From Pyropia yezoensis (lineage: Eukaryota; Rhodophyta; Bangiophyceae; Bangiales; Bangiaceae), in NCBI GenBank assembly GCA_009829735.1, contig CM020618.1:2354882-2418881 (forward strand): DNA of 64,000 nucleotides, written 5' to 3'. Below are positions 32,265-42,130 of this stretch, in pieces. Numbering within the stretch: the stretch's first letter is position 1; every line of letters begins with the position of its first letter. The translations under genes and the position numbers were made by a program. A model generated the notes under the pieces. It saw nothing but the letters and a program-made list of their open reading frames with translations. It was not told where the DNA came from and did not search any database.

Positions 32265-33500
32265 TGCCCCGACCAGATTGTGGTTGGGGCGCCCACGGGG
32301 CACTCCGCCTTCCGTGTGTGCCTGGAGGGCGGTGTGTGGGGGGGGGGAGGGAGCCCCGCATACTTTGCGGTTGGGGGTTGGGGCGCTGACGGGGCACCCC
32401 GCCCATGGCGTCTGCCTGGAGGGCGGTGTGGGGGGGGGCTCGAAAGCCCGGCAGAATTTCCGGTTGGGATTTGAGCCACGGAAGGGGCGCCCCGCCCGCC
32501 GGGTGTGCCTGGAGAGCGGTGAGGGGGGGGGCGGGAGCCCCGCAGCATTCGCGGTTGGGGGTTAGGGCGCCGTCGGGGCGCCCCGCCCACGGGGTGTGCC
32601 TGGAGGGCGGCGTGGGTGGGGGGCGGGAGCCCGGCAGCATTTGCGGTTGGAGGTTGGGGCGCCGACGGGGCGCCCCGCCAACGGGGTGTGCCTGGAGGGC
32701 GGAGTGGGTGGGGGGCGGGAGCCCCGCAGCATTTTCGGTTGGGGATTGGGGTGCCGACGGGGCGCCCCGCCCACGGGGTGTGCTTGGAGGGCGATGTGGG
32801 TGGGGGGCGGGAGCCCCGCAGCATTTGCGGTTGGGGGTTGGGCCACGGGCGGGCCGCCCCGCCCGCCGGGTGTGCAAGGAAGGCGGTGTGGGCGCAAAGG
32901 GGGGGCGCCCCGCAGCTTTTGTGGTTGGCTGTCGGGTCGCCGACGGGGGTCACGGCCCACCAATTGCGGATGGAAGGCCGAGTTGGGGGGGCCGGGGGGG
33001 GGGGCCCAGTTTTTGTAGTTGGGGGTCGGGTCGCCGACGGGGGGGCCCGCCCACCGATTGCGGATGGGAGGCCAAACTGGGAGGGAGAAGGCAGGCTCCC
33101 AGGGGTTCTGCTTGCGGGTTGGGGCGCCGACAGGGAGCCCCGCCCACATGATGCGGATGGAGGGTGATGGGGGGGGCGGGGCGAGACGGCCCACAGCTTT
33201 CGTGTTTGGGGGTTGGCGCTCCAACAGGGCGCCTTGCCCGAATGTCGCGCCTGGAAGGCGGGATGGGAGGGGGGGGGAAGGCGGTTGTTTTGGAGGGGCT
33301 TGAGGCAGCCCCGCAGCGTTGGCGATTTTGTGAAGGGGCGCCGACGAGGCAACCCACCCCCCGGTTGCAGATGGAATGCGGCGTGTGGCGGGGACGGGGG
33401 AGCCCTGAAGATACTCCTGTTGGAGTCGGGCGGGACCGGGAGCCCCGCGCGGGTGGGGGCTTCTGGAAGGCGCTGGTGGGGGCGCAGTGTGAGGCGCTGG
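32265..33500 (+). repeat. Tandem repeat (minisatellite) with 92-bp unit
   Basis: Units start near gcagcatttgcggttgggg at 32358, 32451, 32542, 32634, 32726, 32818 and 32912, i.e. spaced 91-94 bp, followed by ggggcgccccgcccacgggg and ggtgtgcctggagggcgg. Units 32542-32818 are best conserved; those to the right of 33000 diverge and degenerate copies reach about 34000. Since 92 is not a multiple of three, each strand shows long open frames that rotate through all frames. They are not genes. Confidence 0.85.
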
Positions 33501-34149
33501 ACTGAAATCACAACTGTGATCAGCCTGTCCGACCGGCCGCAGCGCGCGCGCTGAGTCGCGTTGACAGCCGTGGGGGGGGGTGCGGGAGGCGCCCGGTGCG
33601 CATTGTGGGCACCTCGACCGGGCGACCCGCTCGCGCAGGTGTGGCTGGACGGTGGAGTGGGGGTAGGGGGGCAAGCCCAGCAGGGATTGCAATCCGTGTG
33701 GAGGTTTCTTATTGGCCACTTCGCGCGACCATTGGCGCTGTACGGGTTGTGAAGAGCGGGGAGGGACAGGCCTGGAAGGTATCGTCCTTGTGATCGGGGA
33801 GTCCGAATGGGCGCCGCGCCTACGCGCTGGCGACTCGGCGGCGGGCTGGAGGCGAGCCGCGTCGTACGGGTTTCTGATTGGACCCCCCGGCGCCCAGCAC
33901 ATGGGGTTGCCGTCGGATAGTGCGAGGGGGTCGGGCGCCAAGCAGGCAACACGGTGGGGATCGTGCCGCAGGACCCATGCGGACGTGGTGGTGGCGTCCG
34001 CTGGGGTGGCCGGCCCCAGTGGTGGCGGCCGACAGTGGGCTTGGGGGGAGAGGGGGGGGGGCTCCCCCGCAACACGCGCGGCAGGGATCCCCGTGACAGG
34101 CGGGAGCATGGGTGACACGCCTGCGCCAGACCCGACCCAGGCGGCAAGA

Positions 34150-36020
34150 ACTTAGCCCCCCCCCCCTTTGTGCGGGTGTATGAGGGGGGCAAACAGTACG
34201 TCCGGGCCCACAGCATCATGGCGATGCGCTGAGTGCGCCGGTCGGAGAGGGCCCTCATGAGATATAGCCACAAGATCGCGTTCTGTGCGGCGATCGTCAA
34301 ATAAATTGGTGTCATTCAAGTATTATTTGACGCGTAAGACCGCTCACGATCGACAAATTTTAGTCGACATGTCGCCCTTGATTGTGTCCTAGTCGTTCAC
34401 ACAGGGGCTCGTTCAGTTGTGATCTGCGACGATCGCGCTCCATCTCCGGACCGCGTGAGTTTTGTCATTGTGATCCCCCGAATAATCTGTTTCTTCGTTG
34501 GACTTGGTCGGACGTCGTCCAGCGACTACTCAAAGGTTCATGAACGGATTCAGCCTCTGGAGATGCCGTTCTAGACAAGTCCGTGTGAACCGGTTGGGGA
34601 TACCGGATTCCGGTTGGTCCTCCAGGCAGATACCGCCACGTGCGCTCATTTCAGCCTGAATTGAATCTTGCTTGGGGATGGTCCCGCTGTCGCTGGTTGT
34701 ACTCTTAGTGCGCGACAAGGACTACAAAGATGCAACCTGGCCTCTTCAAACGTTTGGTAATCTGTGAAACCAATCAGAAAGCTAGTCAGAACGATTTCAT
34801 CACCTTGCCCCCGAGCAGTGTATTCACATCGGCGGATAGGTGCTTTCAGCTTCAAGTGAAGGCGCCCCGCGGTGGGCATGCCGCACTCTGTCGTGCACTG
34901 AAGTACTGAGGTACTGTTCAGTGGCTCAGGTCGCTGGTTACATAGCGTGACCAAGGCGCTGGTTACATGGCGTAACCAAGGCTTCATCTCGCACACCGAT
35001 CCATCCGTGAATAGAAATAGTTTTTAGATAAATCTGTACTCAACCACACTCCTAATTGAAAATACATACTTGGGTACGGCCGCAACAACTCAACTCGAGT
35101 CGCATCACTTCTTCCCAGTCCGAATCCACAACGCCTCATCCACGTCCACCTCCCTGACAGTTTCTGTTTCACTACGCACATTCTTTGGCATTTGCAATTA
35201 GACAACTCTTCCTCTCATTCACCTGTTTTGTTCAAGTCGACTCTACGAATTCGACACTTAGTGTTTGTGTAGGAGCTTCGCAAGTATTTCTGCTACTCGG
35301 CGGGATTTCCACCTGAGCCCCCCCCCACCCACCAACCAGCCCGTCTGTCCACACGCCCACCGATGTGGGATGACGCATGCCCCACACCCAACCTGCCTCG
35401 TGACGGACCTCGGCACGTACTACACGCGCCTGTGTCGTCGCGGTGGGAGAGCGCGCGCCCAGCCATGCATGCCAGCGGGGCACTCCCACGAGCCGCGGCT
35501 TCTGGCGCCCCGCCGCGGAGCGTGCGCGTATATGATGTATGTACAGAAATGGACGGGGGCCCAGATGGGGAAACCTACACGTATCCACGCGGTGGGGAAG
35601 GGGCGGCGGGCCACGGCAACTCGCATGAGGGTGGTGGCGGGGGGGCGAGCACCACCGAAGGGTATTTTGACAAGAAGTGAAGCCGACATCGTCTTGTTTC
35701 CCCCTCCACCGCGGTGACGGCCGCCGCGGGCTGTACTGGGCACCTGTGCGCCCGCTCCGGGCGGGGGCTGCCGGTGCGGTGGGGTTCCTCGGGCGCCGGC
35801 AAGCGGTGCCCGCCGCTGGCGACAATAATTTTGCCCTCTTCTGCCCACCCTCTCATCCCGCAGCCGACGGGGGTGGGGACACAGTGCCGCGACGCATCGT
35901 CGACGAGCCCCGCTGTGCGCGATCCCCGTCCCTCTCTCCCCTCCCCAACCCGCTCCCCCTTTTTCTATTGCACCGCCCCTATCCATCCCCTTCCCAACTC
36001 GCTCCTAGGCTCTGTCTGCC
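34150..36020. other. Spacer between repeat and first host gene
   Basis: I see no gene. From about 34200 to 35260 the base composition is visibly less GC-rich than the rest. It contains a perfect 10-bp inverted repeat (34295-34304 with 34323-34332, 18-bp loop) and a 25-bp direct repeat, gctggttacatagcgtgacc and its near copy, at 34931-34983. Short minus-strand frames at 34646-35205 have no recognisable domain. From 35900 to 36020 the + strand is pyrimidine-rich, like the leaders before other genes here. Confidence 0.6.
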
Positions 36021-37625
36021 ATGGACCGCCGCGGCGCCCGCCGCTCGCGCGTCGCCGTCGTCGTCTTCGTCGCGGCCGCCGCCGCCGCCGCTACGGCGGT
36101 GGTGGCGGGGGCCCGCCGCGGTGCGGCTGAGGCGTTGGTGGCGCCGCCCCGCGCGGGCGGGCGTGATGGGCGTGCGCCACCGGCCGCAGCAGCGGCCGCG
36201 GCCGCACCCCCGCCCAGCGCCATTGGGGTGGAGCGGGTGGTGGTGCCGCGGACGGCAGCACCGCCGGGCGGCCGCCAGTCGCTGGCGGCGGTTGTTTTGG
36301 CGTGCCGCAGCAGGGGCGGTTGCAGCGGCGCCCGCCGCGGTGACAACGTCGGTGGTGGCGGTAGCGGCAGCGGCGGCGGCGTCCGCCGCGGCGACGACGT
36401 CGGTGGCGGTGGCGGCGGCGGCGGCGGCGACGGCGGCGGCGGCCCGTGGCGGTTGGCGTCGGCGGCGACGGTGCGTGATGAAGACGACCCGCCCGACCCG
36501 CCCGGCACCAATACCGACGACGACGACCCCAGCACTGGGCTGTCTGGCGGTGCCATTGCGGGCATCGCGGTGGGCTCGGTCGTCGGCGCGGCGGCGGCCG
36601 TCGCCGCCGTCGCGGCGCTGCTGTGTCTGGCGTTGCCGGCGTGGCGCCGCCGCCGCGCGGCGGCGGTGGGGGGCAAGGCCGCCGGGGATGGTGGGGGGTG
36701 GGGGGAAGCGGACGGCGTCAAGGGCGCTAGTGCTGTTGACGACGGGGGGGAGGGGGGGGGGGGGGAGGGGGGGGTGGACCGCGCCGCTGCCGTGGGCACC
36801 CGGAATGGTGATGGCGGCGGTGGTGGGGATGCCAGTGGCGGGGGAGCGGGCGGTGGTACGGATGGCGGTGGGGACACAGCGGGTGACCGCGACCGCAGCG
36901 ACGGTGGCGGTGGCAAGATGGGGGGTGCCGCCCGCGAGGGCGGGGTGTCCCCCCCCCTGACGCCCCCCCCCATGGACTTTGATGCCTCCTCCCCGCCACC
37001 GCCGCCGCCGCCGCCCGTCCCCGACCTCGGCGCTACGTCCAGCACCGTCACCGCCGTGGGCGGGTTGGCGACCGGCTCGGTCGACGGCCCGCCGCTGTCA
37101 CCACCGACGGCCGCGTCGCCCGGCTGGTGGCCGCCGCCGGCACGCTCCTCTGTCGGCGGCGGCGGCGGCGGCGGGGCGCTGGAGTCCAGCGGGGGCGCCC
37201 CGTCGACCGCCGGCGGGGGTGTGCCGTCGAGTGGGGGCTACCTGTCCACCGGCGGCTACCTGTCCACCGGCGGCTACGTGTCCACTGGCGGCTACCCGTC
37301 CGACGGGGGCGCCCTGTCTGGGGGGGGCGCCGGCGGCGGCGGCGTCCACCCTGGGGTGGCGGGCGCGGCGCCGCTGGCGGCCGCCGGCGCGATGCCAATG
37401 TCCTACTGGGGGGCTTCGGGGGGGGGCGCGCCGCTGGTCGGCGGCGCCGTCGGCGGGCCGCCGCCCCACGCGGCGGTGTCGCCGCCGGGCGCCTCCATCT
37501 CTGACACCTCCCACACCGTCTACGCGCTTGGCCCCGCCGCCGAGTACGCGCGGCGGTCTGACGCGGCGGCGGCAGAGGCGCTGGCGGCGCTTGGGCCCGC
37601 CCCTGGCCTGCCGCCGGGGCTGTAG
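36021..37625 (+). CDS. Predicted single-pass membrane or surface protein, Gly/Pro-rich
   Basis: The 534-residue frame begins MDRRGARRSRVAVVVFVAA, a basic start followed by an Ala/Val hydrophobic stretch that reads as a signal peptide (to about residue 30). The middle is Gly/Ala-rich; an acidic stretch with DDDD is at about 160-170. A single hydrophobic span (IAGIAVGSVVGAAAAVAAV..., about 175-203) is followed by WRRRR, so the C-terminal two-thirds probably lies in the cytosol. The C-terminal region is low-complexity, with a five-residue repeat STGGY (four copies, about 404-425). The other two frames and the minus strand are also open here because of composition; this frame is chosen for the signal peptide, membrane span, pyrimidine-rich leader and stop just before a G-run. 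No family recognised. Confidence 0.6.
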   Translation: MDRRGARRSRVAVVVFVAAAAAAATAVVAGARRGAAEALVAPPRAGGRDGRAPPAAAAAAAAPPPSAIGVERVVVPRTAAPPGGRQSLAAVVLACRSRGGCSGARRGDNVGGGGSGSGGGVRRGDDVGGGGGGGGGDGGGGPWRLASAATVRDEDDPPDPPGTNTDDDDPSTGLSGGAIAGIAVGSVVGAAAAVAAVAALLCLALPAWRRRRAAAVGGKAAGDGGGWGEADGVKGASAVDDGGEGGGGEGGVDRAAAVGTRNGDGGGGGDASGGGAGGGTDGGGDTAGDRDRSDGGGGKMGGAAREGGVSPPLTPPPMDFDASSPPPPPPPPVPDLGATSSTVTAVGGLATGSVDGPPLSPPTAASPGWWPPPARSSVGGGGGGGALESSGGAPSTAGGGVPSSGGYLSTGGYLSTGGYVSTGGYPSDGGALSGGGAGGGGVHPGVAGAAPLAAAGAMPMSYWGASGGGAPLVGGAVGGPPPHAAVSPPGASISDTSHTVYALGPAAEYARRSDAAAAEALAALGPAPGLPPGL

Positions 37626-38013
37626 CTCGGGGGGGGGGGGGGGGGGGGCAGATGGGGGAGAAAACATGGGGTGGGGGGGCCGGGGGGTGTGCGTGCTCGT
37701 GTGGATCGTAGTTTTTCATGTTTTGCTCACATCGCGAACCCACCGACGCGCCTGCGGCCGCTCCCGGGCCGTTGCGCGCTCCCACTCTCGGATACACTCA
37801 CACCAGCTCCGCCGTCATACGCCACTCCCTCCTACTGTACTGCCCAGACTCCAGCGCTCGCGACACCCAGCCCCACATCCCCAGTTGTCCACTGGACGCG
37901 ACCTGTCCCACCCCATCCCCGCCCCCCCCGCTCCGCCGCCATCAGCCCAGCCATCCCCGCCGCTGCCGCCGCCACTCTTCCCCCCCGCCCCGCCACGCGT
38001 TCTGCCACCCCCC
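37626..38013. other. Convergent intergenic region
   Basis: A G-run of about 21 bases (37627-37648) directly follows the stop of the upstream gene. The rest is C/T-rich and contains no gene. It separates two genes that end toward each other, so it should hold the transcription ends of both. No poly(A) signal stands out. Confidence 0.55.
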
Positions 38014-39264
38014 TCACAGCGGCCCGTGGTGCCCCACCGCCAGTCCCGCGACGAGGATGCCCAGCACCAAGAAGGGCTGCGCTGACGCCTGGTACTTGAC
38101 GTCATACTTGAGCGGGTCCTTGAGAAAGTAGGCCTGCTGCAGCGCCATCTGGGGCACGATGAGGGCAGCGAGGACGGCGGCGTAGGTGGTCTCACCAACG
38201 GCGTAGAGGATGCCCGCGACGAGCACCTGAAAGACGTCAATCATCGCCACCGTGATGTACTTGGCCGTGTCGATCCCAAACTGGACAGGCAGGGAGGAGA
38301 GGCCCAGCTGCCGGTCCCCCTCAATGCTCTTAAAGTCATTGATGACGGCAATGCCCAGGCCTGCAAAGGAGTAGAACAGCGTCAGCACCATCACCTTCCA
38401 ATCGAGGGTGCCAAACACAGACTGGCCCGCCCACCAGGGGAGGCTAATATAGCTAGCGCCGAGCGCGTAGGTGCCCGCCCAGCCATTCTGCTTGAGCTTG
38501 AGCGGCGGCGCCGAGTAGATTACTGCCACAAATATGCCGAACAGCGCCGTCAGGGTCACGGTGGGCGTCTCGTGGCCAGTCCAGACGTCGAGGCCGACGG
38601 CAGCGGCAATGCCCGCCGCCACCAACACCCCAATCTGTGCCTTGACCTGCCCCTCGGTAATCCGCCCCGATGGGATGGGCCTGTACGGCTCGTTGATAGC
38701 GTCCAGGTCCCGGTCGTACCAGTCATTCACGGTCTGGGTAAAGCCCGTCAGCAGCGGCCCTGACAGCACCATGGTCAGCAGGGACTTGCCGATATCCGCA
38801 GGGTCAGACCAGTGAAAGTTGCCCGACGCGGCGGCGCCGCAGGTGACGCCCCACACCAGAGGCACCCACGTGACAGGCTTCATCAGCTGCAGGCGGATCT
38901 TCCAAATGTTGGTCTCGGCCGACGCGCCCTTCATGCCCAGAAGCTGACGAGCCGCAGACCCACCCGCGGCTTCCGCCTCGCCATTTCCGGCAGCAGCCGC
39001 GGGCGCCGCCTCGGCCGCCGCCTCCACCGACGCCGCCGCCGCCTCGTCGTCAGCGGCCATCTGCAGCACGCCACCGCAGCTGCGGCCGCTGCGGGCGACG
39101 CGGCGGACGGCCGCCGCCGCCGCTCCACCGCGCACGTACAGGGGGCGGCCTGCAAAGGCGCGCGCCGCTACGGCCTGCCGGCCGCCGACCGCAACAGACC
39201 GCGGCTGCAACTGCGACCGCACCGGCGCGCCTGCAGCGCCAGCAAAAGCCAACATCATGGACAT
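38014..39264 (-). CDS. CHLG: Chlorophyll synthase, chloroplast precursor
   Basis: It joins a phytyl/geranylgeranyl chain to (divinyl) chlorophyllide, the last step of chlorophyll a synthesis, in the thylakoid membrane. The 416-residue protein belongs to the UbiA prenyltransferase family. The two Asp-rich motifs that bind prenyl diphosphate and Mg are NDWYDRDLDAINEPYRPIPS (about 180-199) and NDFKSIEGDRQLGLSSLPVQ (about 309-328). About eight hydrophobic segments follow residue 130. The first 100 residues, rich in Ala/Arg/Ser and lacking acids until about 72, look like a plastid-targeting presequence. Length agrees with plant and algal enzymes (about 380-420). The ATG at 39264 is in MSMM; two more ATGs follow at codons 3 and 4. 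It is divergent from the phycobilisome linker gene. No intron seen. Confidence 0.95.
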   Translation of the reverse strand: MSMMLAFAGAAGAPVRSQLQPRSVAVGGRQAVAARAFAGRPLYVRGGAAAAAVRRVARSGRSCGGVLQMAADDEAAAASVEAAAEAAPAAAAGNGEAEAAGGSAARQLLGMKGASAETNIWKIRLQLMKPVTWVPLVWGVTCGAAASGNFHWSDPADIGKSLLTMVLSGPLLTGFTQTVNDWYDRDLDAINEPYRPIPSGRITEGQVKAQIGVLVAAGIAAAVGLDVWTGHETPTVTLTALFGIFVAVIYSAPPLKLKQNGWAGTYALGASYISLPWWAGQSVFGTLDWKVMVLTLFYSFAGLGIAVINDFKSIEGDRQLGLSSLPVQFGIDTAKYITVAMIDVFQVLVAGILYAVGETTYAAVLAALIVPQMALQQAYFLKDPLKYDVKYQASAQPFLVLGILVAGLAVGHHGPL

Positions 39265-39958
39265 GGAGATGGAGGAGGGGGGGGGAAGCTTACGTCAAAA
39301 GGTGCAAGGGGAACAAGTGCTGGTCGCGTCTGGCAAGGAGGAGGGTGAGGGATAAGGCAGCGGCTTCACGGTAGCATCGACTAACTGCACCACCAGCTGG
39401 GTGTGGGCACACGTGCCGCTGCGTCCGGCGAGCGTCCCGGTAGCCGCCTCCACAGCACTCGGTTGATCTGCAGCTCGGTATTTACATGCGTTCGAGATCA
39501 AGTTTCTCACAGTCCAACGCCAACTCCCACGAGTTCGGGAACGATGGATCGACTGGGTGCTCGTACTTGACGAATCACGAGGTGCTTGAACGAGCGGCCC
39601 AGAGATGCCCTCCCGACGATCTCCCCTGTCACCACAGCCAGGCCAAGAGCCGACCTCCGCCAGTGTTCATTCCTATCGATGCGTGGGCAGCGATCCCAAT
39701 TGGCGCCGGGGCGCCCCTCGCGGCGCCTCACCCTCGTGACGCGGGCGGCGACCATCGTCACGCCCGTCGTTCATGCTTTATCGTGTGTCCCACCTCCCAC
39801 ACATCGAACCCCCTGTGCTGCTGCTGCCCCCCCGACCGACCACCCCACGACGCCACTCCTGTCTCTTCGGGTTTGCCGCGCGTTCCATCCTCAAGCCCCA
39901 TCCCTCCCCTCCCCGTCTCGCCACCCCCCCGCCTCCCCTCGCCTCACCGCCCGTCACA
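39265..39958. promoter_or_regulatory. Shared upstream region of chlorophyll synthase and phycobilisome linker
   Basis: This 694-bp region lies between two divergent photosynthesis genes and should hold both promoters. No TATA box can be placed with confidence. The last 100 bases before the linker gene are C/T-rich on its coding strand (ccctcccctccccgtctcgc), as is usual before genes in this window. No other gene is seen in it. Confidence 0.6.
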
Positions 39959-41044
39959 ATGGCGTTTGTCGGGTCGGCCGCCCCCCTGCGGGTGGGTGCC
40001 GCGGCGGCGACGTCGTCCCTGTGCGGTGCGCCCGTGTCGCGGCCCGTCGCCGCCCGCCGCGCTGCTGCCGCCGCGACGATGGCGGCGACGACCGACTCAC
40101 GCACCAACATGGACGGCGTGTCGTTTACGCTGGACACACTCATGTACACCCCCAACCCCGTGCCCGCGACGACTGAGGAGAAGGACCTCCTCTGCGGCAC
40201 GTTTGTGAAGCAGGTCTTTGGCAATGCGTACGTGATGGAGGAGGAGCGGAGCGACTTTTACGTTGCCGAGTCGATGTACCGTGCGGGGCAGATTCCGATG
40301 AAGGAGCTGGTGCGGGCGGCGGCGAAGAGCGACACGTACCGGCGGCGTTTCTGGGATGCCTGCGGGCCGTACCGGTACACGGAGCTGGCGTTTAAGCACC
40401 TGCTGGGGCGGGGCGTCAACTCGCAGGCCGAGGCCGCGGCCTTCATGGGCATTGCTCAGTCCCAGGGCTACTACGCCGCCGTCGACTGGATTGTCGACTC
40501 GGCAGAGTACGACCAGAAGTTTGGAGAGGACTTTGTTCCGGGAATGCTCTTCCGCGGCACCTACTCGCCCAACGAGGACTTTAACCGCATGTCCGCCGCC
40601 TACTCGTCGCCTGGAACCAGCGACAAGAGCCTGACGGGCCGCGCGCGCGTTAAGGGCATTGACAATGCCAACCGGGTGCTGTCGCTGGAGGGCGCAGGCG
40701 TGCCGTCCAAGTTTGTGTCGACCATTGCGGGCAACGGGGCCACCTCCTTCTCAGCCGTCTCCAAGGGCCTCCCCAAGCGCTCCGACCTGGACCGCCAGGA
40801 CCGCAACAGCGGTCTGATCAAGACCTCCCCCGCGATGGTGAACGAGAGCGCCGCGCCCCGCCGGCGTGTCGAGGTGGTGCCGGGCTCGTACATGTACCTG
40901 ACGCCCGCAGAGGAGGAGGAGTTTACGCGGACCAACTATGGGCAGAGCAAGGAGGTGGCAGCCAAGAAGGGGGACTTGGCTTCCAAGAAGGCCATGCTCG
41001 CCGAGCTCCAGAAGCAGATTGCCGCGCTCGAAATGTCGTCTTAG
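39959..41044 (+). CDS. Phycobilisome linker polypeptide, nuclear-encoded, plastid-targeted
   Basis: This 361-residue protein would organise phycobiliprotein hexamers in the phycobilisome on the stromal side of the thylakoid. Residues 1-45 (MAFVGSAAPLRVGAAAATSS then RPVAARRAAAAATMAA) look like a transit peptide. Residues about 60-215 match the phycobilisome linker domain: LLCGTFVKQVFGNAYVMEEE, ESMYRAGQIPMKELVRAAAK, FKHLLGRGVNSQAEAAAFMG and GYYAAVDWIVDSAEYDQKFG then DFVPGMLFRG. The C-terminal 140 residues are not a second linker domain and end in a short coiled coil (KKAMLAELQKQIAALE). The ATG at 39959 is chosen since the upstream in-frame sequence is a Pro/Ser leader. Rod or rod-core type cannot be told. 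Bilin attachment is not evident: few Cys, no known site. Confidence 0.93.
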   Translation: MAFVGSAAPLRVGAAAATSSLCGAPVSRPVAARRAAAAATMAATTDSRTNMDGVSFTLDTLMYTPNPVPATTEEKDLLCGTFVKQVFGNAYVMEEERSDFYVAESMYRAGQIPMKELVRAAAKSDTYRRRFWDACGPYRYTELAFKHLLGRGVNSQAEAAAFMGIAQSQGYYAAVDWIVDSAEYDQKFGEDFVPGMLFRGTYSPNEDFNRMSAAYSSPGTSDKSLTGRARVKGIDNANRVLSLEGAGVPSKFVSTIAGNGATSFSAVSKGLPKRSDLDRQDRNSGLIKTSPAMVNESAAPRRRVEVVPGSYMYLTPAEEEEFTRTNYGQSKEVAAKKGDLASKKAMLAELQKQIAALEMSS

Positions 41045-42130
41045 AGCGCTTGCGCGGCGGGTGGGTAGTGGTCGGGGGAGAGGCTGTGTCGATGGACCCC
41101 TGCGCCGTGCTGTAGAGGGCTGCTGTTCTCCCCAGGCCAGGTGCGAGGTCAGTCGTTTGTGCAGCGCGGGGGTGTAGGAGCGCCCTCCGTCGGGGCTGGG
41201 GCCCTCTCTCCCGCGGCCATGTGCCGCCTCTCGGGTATGATGTTTTTCCTCTGTGTCCCTAGTCTTTCTTTCCCATGCTTTGCCGTTGACGTGCCGATGC
41301 GCAACTATCGTTTCACGCTTGTTCCCTCTGCTCTTGCCGCGAGCGCCCCCCGAGAGGGGGAAGGCACCTGGGGCAAACTGAAGGCCGCACTGCTGCGGGG
41401 CGTCCCCCTCGCGTGGGGCCCCCCTCTCCCTTTCCTTGAAGCTGGCAACCGCCGTCTCGACCGCCGTCTCCCTCAATTTGGGTGACGGCGGCGGGGGGTC
41501 AGACCACGGCGAAACTCTCCGCCCGCGGCTCGCAGCCGCCGCGGCACTCGTCCCGCCATCGCAGCCGCTACGACGCCCGACGGCGCCGCGCACCGAGGGG
41601 AGCAGCCCCCCTACGCCTTCCGCTGGGAGAGTGAGCGGCCACCGACATCCCCCTCCTCACGTCCCCACCCCTACCATCGTCGACCACGCCGACGAATGCT
41701 TCCGGCGGCTGCCTTACAGTAGCGCAGCTCCAAGACCACTGGGCCCGCCATCTGACTCGACGCCTGGCCCGCATACGCCCATCGCGGCCGGCGCCTTCGC
41801 CCGCCCTCTCTGCGCTCAGAGGGGCAGCTGCTCCCACGTCCCCGTTCGCCCTTCCCCCGGCACTGTCGCTCCCGCGTCGCTTAGCTGCTCGTCTTCTCTA
41901 GACCCGGCAGCGTATTGGTCTTCCAAGCCCCGTCGGGCTCCCCCCCTACCGAAGTCCCACAATCTCGTCCCCTCCCCCACCCCCTGCCCCTGCCCCTGCC
42001 ACTGCTTTTACCCCTGCTCTTGCTCCTGCCTCCGTCTCCACCTCCTACGCCTCTTTCCCTTCCACCCCTCATCCCCCCCTCCCCTTCCACCCCTCGTCCC
42101 CCTTCTCCCCCCACGTCCCCCGCTGTTGAT
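41045..42130. other. Intergenic region between linker and FAD synthetase genes
   Basis: I see no gene. The final 250 bases before 42131 are a strongly pyrimidine-rich tract on the + strand (ccccttccacccctcatccc-type), most likely the 5' leader or core promoter of the next gene. The sequence is open in the same frame up to 41915, but the Leu/Pro repeats it gives reflect the CT tract. Confidence 0.6.

Noticed and set aside
32150..34315. 721-codon minus-strand frame, and other long frames on both strands in the same area
   Set aside because: They are read through the 92-bp tandem repeat. The unit shifts frame each time, and composition (Pro/Arg/Gly) is that of the repeat.
35677..37051. Alternative long frames over the surface-protein gene (+ frame from 35677; minus frame 36005-37051)
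   Set aside because: Low-complexity Ala/Arg/Pro without domain or signal. The + frame from 36021 has a signal peptide and a membrane span.
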